Shown piece by piece: positions 6,626 through 8,373 of a stretch of DNA of 8,373 nucleotides. The number at the start of each line of letters is the position of its first letter. The first letter of the stretch is position 1. A program made the position numbers and the translations under genes. The stretch is from Bacillota bacterium. Lineage in GTDB: Bacteria > Bacillota > Clostridia > UBA1381. The notes under the pieces were generated by a model that saw only the letters and a list, made by a program, of their open reading frames with translations, ran no database searches and was not told where the DNA came from. Location: contig JAJQAT010000037.1 of assembly GCA_021203665.1 (NCBI GenBank), positions 1 through 8,373 on the forward strand, read 5' to 3'.

Positions 6626-7087
6626 TTAACAGGGGAGGCTTTGAAGCACCGCGACAAGCTTCGGTCTGTTGTAGCGCTGTATAATAATGTACATAATATT
6701 TATAACCGCGTATAATACCGAAACCGTAATGCCGCCGGTGCCTCTCCATATGCGCGCGCATACGAATCCGAAAACGGCAAGCAGCTTATGTATCCATTCC
6801 GCGACGCAGGTTTCCTTCAGCATTGTTTTAATATTCGCTGAAGTTACCTTTTCCGGCAAGCACTTGGACGGCATTATATATGAGAATATTTTACTTATAT
6901 CCGGCAGCTTGCTCTTCCATTTGCGCACGCCGATTTTAGTGTATATTCTGCCGTCCTTTTCAAACGCGAACGGCTTATTCGGAAACCTATCGTATTTAAA
7001 CACGCTCTTCGGCATAAGCCGCCCCAGCACAAACGATGCGGTGCTTAAAACCGCGAGGTAAGCCAAGCATTTTAAAAACCCAATCAT
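6626..7087 (-). CDS. CrtO-like acyltransferase (glycosyl-4,4'-diaponeurosporenoate acyltransferase family)
   Basis: The product has 153 residues, close to S. aureus CrtO (about 165). Three conserved blocks are recognised from memory of CrtO: VRKWKSKLPD (54-63) against the CrtO VRKWKHKI segment, ET..AEWIH (92-100) with a conserved glutamate and histidine, and IIIQRYNRPKL (134-144) against IIVQRYNRPRL. CrtO attaches a fatty acyl group to the sugar of a carotenoid in staphyloxanthin synthesis. There are hydrophobic segments at about 5-23, 101-114 and 118-136, so it is a small membrane protein. The ATG at 7087 has AAAGGAG 8 bases upstream, and 35 bases separate it from the AI-2E gene, so the two are probably co-transcribed. 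No carotenoid genes are present, so the true acceptor is unknown; many Firmicutes carry homologues without staphyloxanthin. The family call is fairly sure, the substrate is not. Confidence 0.72.
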   Translation of the reverse strand: MIGFLKCLAYLAVLSTASFVLGRLMPKSVFKYDRFPNKPFAFEKDGRIYTKIGVRKWKSKLPDISKIFSYIMPSKCLPEKVTSANIKTMLKETCVAEWIHKLLAVFGFVCARIWRGTGGITVSVLYAVINIMYIIIQRYNRPKLVAVLQSLPC

Positions 7088-7122
7088 ATCAAATACTCCT
7101 TTAACCGTATTTAAAACGCGTT

Positions 7123-8259
7123 TTATTCATCATCCCTGCCGCCGGTGGCACGCTTTTTTGCTATTCGCGCGGAGGCGTTCTCGGATATGAGCTTATATAT
7201 AACCGCAAATATCGGTATAAAGAATATCATACCCACAATTCCCAAAAGGCTGCCGCCGACCAACACCGCGATAAGCGTCCACATCGGCGGAAGTCCCACC
7301 GAGCGTCCCACCACGCGCGGATATATGAATTGGTTTTCGCAAAACTGCACCGCCAAATATACCGCAATCGAGATAAGCGCTTTTACGGGGCTTGAGATAC
7401 ATATAAGCACAGCGACAATGCCGCAGGCAAGAAAGCTTCCGACATAAGGGATAAACGACATTACCGCCGTCAGAACGCCCACAAGTCCGGCGTACGGCAG
7501 ACGGAATATTGTAAACGCCAGAAACATCAGAACGCCCAATATAACCGCCTCGACGCATTGACCGCAAAAGAAATCGGAATATGTGCTGTTTGTCAGCCGC
7601 GCAACCTTGTAAATCGGGCGGGAAATTTTTTCCGGCACATAAGCGTCCGCGAGCTTATTAATCTGTGTGCGGAGCATATCCTTGCACAGGAGCATATAGA
7701 AAGCGATAACTATCGATAAAACAGTATTTTTCGTTATGCTTACCGTGGAGCTTATGGTTGAGGTGAGCGTTGACGTGATGCCCGTAAAGCTGTTTTTGAG
7801 AATATCCGCCACATTCAGATTTTGAATACGCTTCAAGGCGTCCGTTATCCACTCGGAATCGATGCCCTTTTCGTTCAGAAACTCTATCCATTGCGGCATC
7901 TGCTCCCGCACAGCCGCCACGGCGGTCGAAACGGAGTCGATAAGCTGCGGAATCAAAACCACCGCCACCAACGCGATTACAGCCAAAATACAAATAACTG
8001 TCGCCGCGACGCTAAGCACCGTCAGAACGCTTTGCTTTGGCTTTTTATTCATTTTTGCAGCGAGCTTGCCGAACAGCGCGGAAAATTTCGTAACCGGCAC
8101 ATTCATTATAAACGCGATTACCGCGCCTACAAGTATCGGCTGCAAAATCTTTATTATTCCCAACGCCGCCGACGCGATAACGTCAATATGATTCAGCGCG
8201 GCAAACAATATAACTCCGAATGCCACCACCTTGAAACAGTCCTTTAAACGCTTATCCAC
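7123..8259 (-). CDS. AI-2E family transporter-like membrane protein
   Basis: The product has 378 residues and belongs to the AI-2E transporter family (PF01594, formerly UPF0118). About eight membrane segments are seen: paired ones near the N-terminus, one at about 76-103, a central soluble region (about 105-170), then several from 176 to the end. Family marks are SFIPYVGSFLACG (268-280) and the stretch with EN.....P.VVGRSVGLPP (308-325). Members export or exchange small molecules or ions; only some have been linked to autoinducer-2, so the name should not be read as a quorum-sensing claim. Two GTG starts compete. The one at 8265 has only 3 bases to AGGAG (8273-8269), the one at 8259 has 9, so the latter is preferred. 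The C-terminal tail is short and charged. It is probably first in a two-gene transcript with the CrtO-like gene. Confidence 0.9.
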   Translation of the reverse strand: MDKRLKDCFKVVAFGVILFAALNHIDVIASAALGIIKILQPILVGAVIAFIMNVPVTKFSALFGKLAAKMNKKPKQSVLTVLSVAATVICILAVIALVAVVLIPQLIDSVSTAVAAVREQMPQWIEFLNEKGIDSEWITDALKRIQNLNVADILKNSFTGITSTLTSTISSTVSITKNTVLSIVIAFYMLLCKDMLRTQINKLADAYVPEKISRPIYKVARLTNSTYSDFFCGQCVEAVILGVLMFLAFTIFRLPYAGLVGVLTAVMSFIPYVGSFLACGIVAVLICISSPVKALISIAVYLAVQFCENQFIYPRVVGRSVGLPPMWTLIAVLVGGSLLGIVGMIFFIPIFAVIYKLISENASARIAKKRATGGRDDE

Positions 8260-8334
8260 AATCACAGACTCCTTTCATATTAAATCCTATATTTATTCTA
8301 TCTCCGCTCAAAGGGCATAAGAACAATATCCGAA

Positions 8335-8349
8335 ACAGACACCGTCTGT
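8335..8349. promoter_or_regulatory. Palindrome upstream of the AI-2E gene
   Basis: ACAGAC-ACC-GTCTGT is a perfect 6-base inverted repeat with a 3-base centre, about 75 bases upstream of the GTG at 8259. It could be a dimeric repressor or activator site for the two-gene transcript. The stretch 8266-8334 also holds AT-rich -10-like words but no pair with good spacing, so the promoter is not placed. It is too short and lacks a T run to be a terminator for this strand. Confidence 0.35.
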
Positions 8350-8373
8350 AATCGAAATATAACACTTAAATCT

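Noticed and set aside
7123..8259. Reading the AI-2E family protein as evidence of quorum sensing
   Set aside because: The family name derives from one member; most homologues have other or unknown transport roles, and no luxS or lsr-type gene is present in the window.

Overview
The window looks like chromosomal DNA from a Gram-positive anaerobe of the Clostridia (Firmicutes), possibly from an uncultured gut-type lineage. The pointers are strong purine-rich ribosome binding sites (AAAGGA, GGAGG, AGGAG) in front of nearly every gene, use of GTG starts, a compact cysteine-motif flavoprotein, an AI-2E-type permease, and a CrtO-like protein whose family is known from Firmicutes. No species can be named from the sequence. 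All intact genes lie on the minus strand and are tightly packed. Only the first ~270 bases contain plus-strand remnants.

Layout, left to right: (1) 1-273, an AT-rich plus-strand scar. It holds the 3' end of an unrecognised reading frame (stop at 106-108), followed in the same frame by a short RHS/YD-repeat remnant. (2) 258-305, a 13-bp perfect hairpin with flanking A/T tracts, a terminator just behind the minus-strand operon. (3) 304-6513, a seven-gene minus-strand operon. In transcription order it encodes a patatin-like lipase, a PlsC-type acyltransferase, a dedicated acyl carrier protein (ACP), a two-domain ketosynthase (active KS fused to a KS-like half that has lost its catalytic residues), a FabG-like ketoreductase, a FabZ-like dehydratase and an iron-sulfur flavoprotein-like reductase. 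(4) 6514-6625, the probable operon promoter, with two perfect 9-bp direct repeats spaced 11 bp. (5) 6626-8259, a second minus-strand pair: an AI-2E family membrane protein followed by a CrtO-like acyltransferase. (6) 8260-8373, the upstream region of that pair, with a 15-bp palindrome.

How the genes may work together (inference): KS plus a chain-length-factor-like partner, ACP, KR and DH make a nearly complete type II elongation cycle. No recognisable enoyl reductase of the FabI/FabK/FabL/FabV kind is present. The expected product is therefore a polyunsaturated (polyene) acyl chain, as in aryl polyene and related type II polyketide systems. The patatin and PlsC homologues at the head of the operon suggest a deacylation/reacylation step that places this chain on a membrane lipid. 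The CrtO-like enzyme next door belongs to the family that esterifies the sugar of staphyloxanthin, so it could also act on a pigment-like or glycolipid product. No malonyl transferase, phosphopantetheinyl transferase, starter-unit ligase or thioesterase is visible here. They would have to be supplied by housekeeping genes or lie outside the window.
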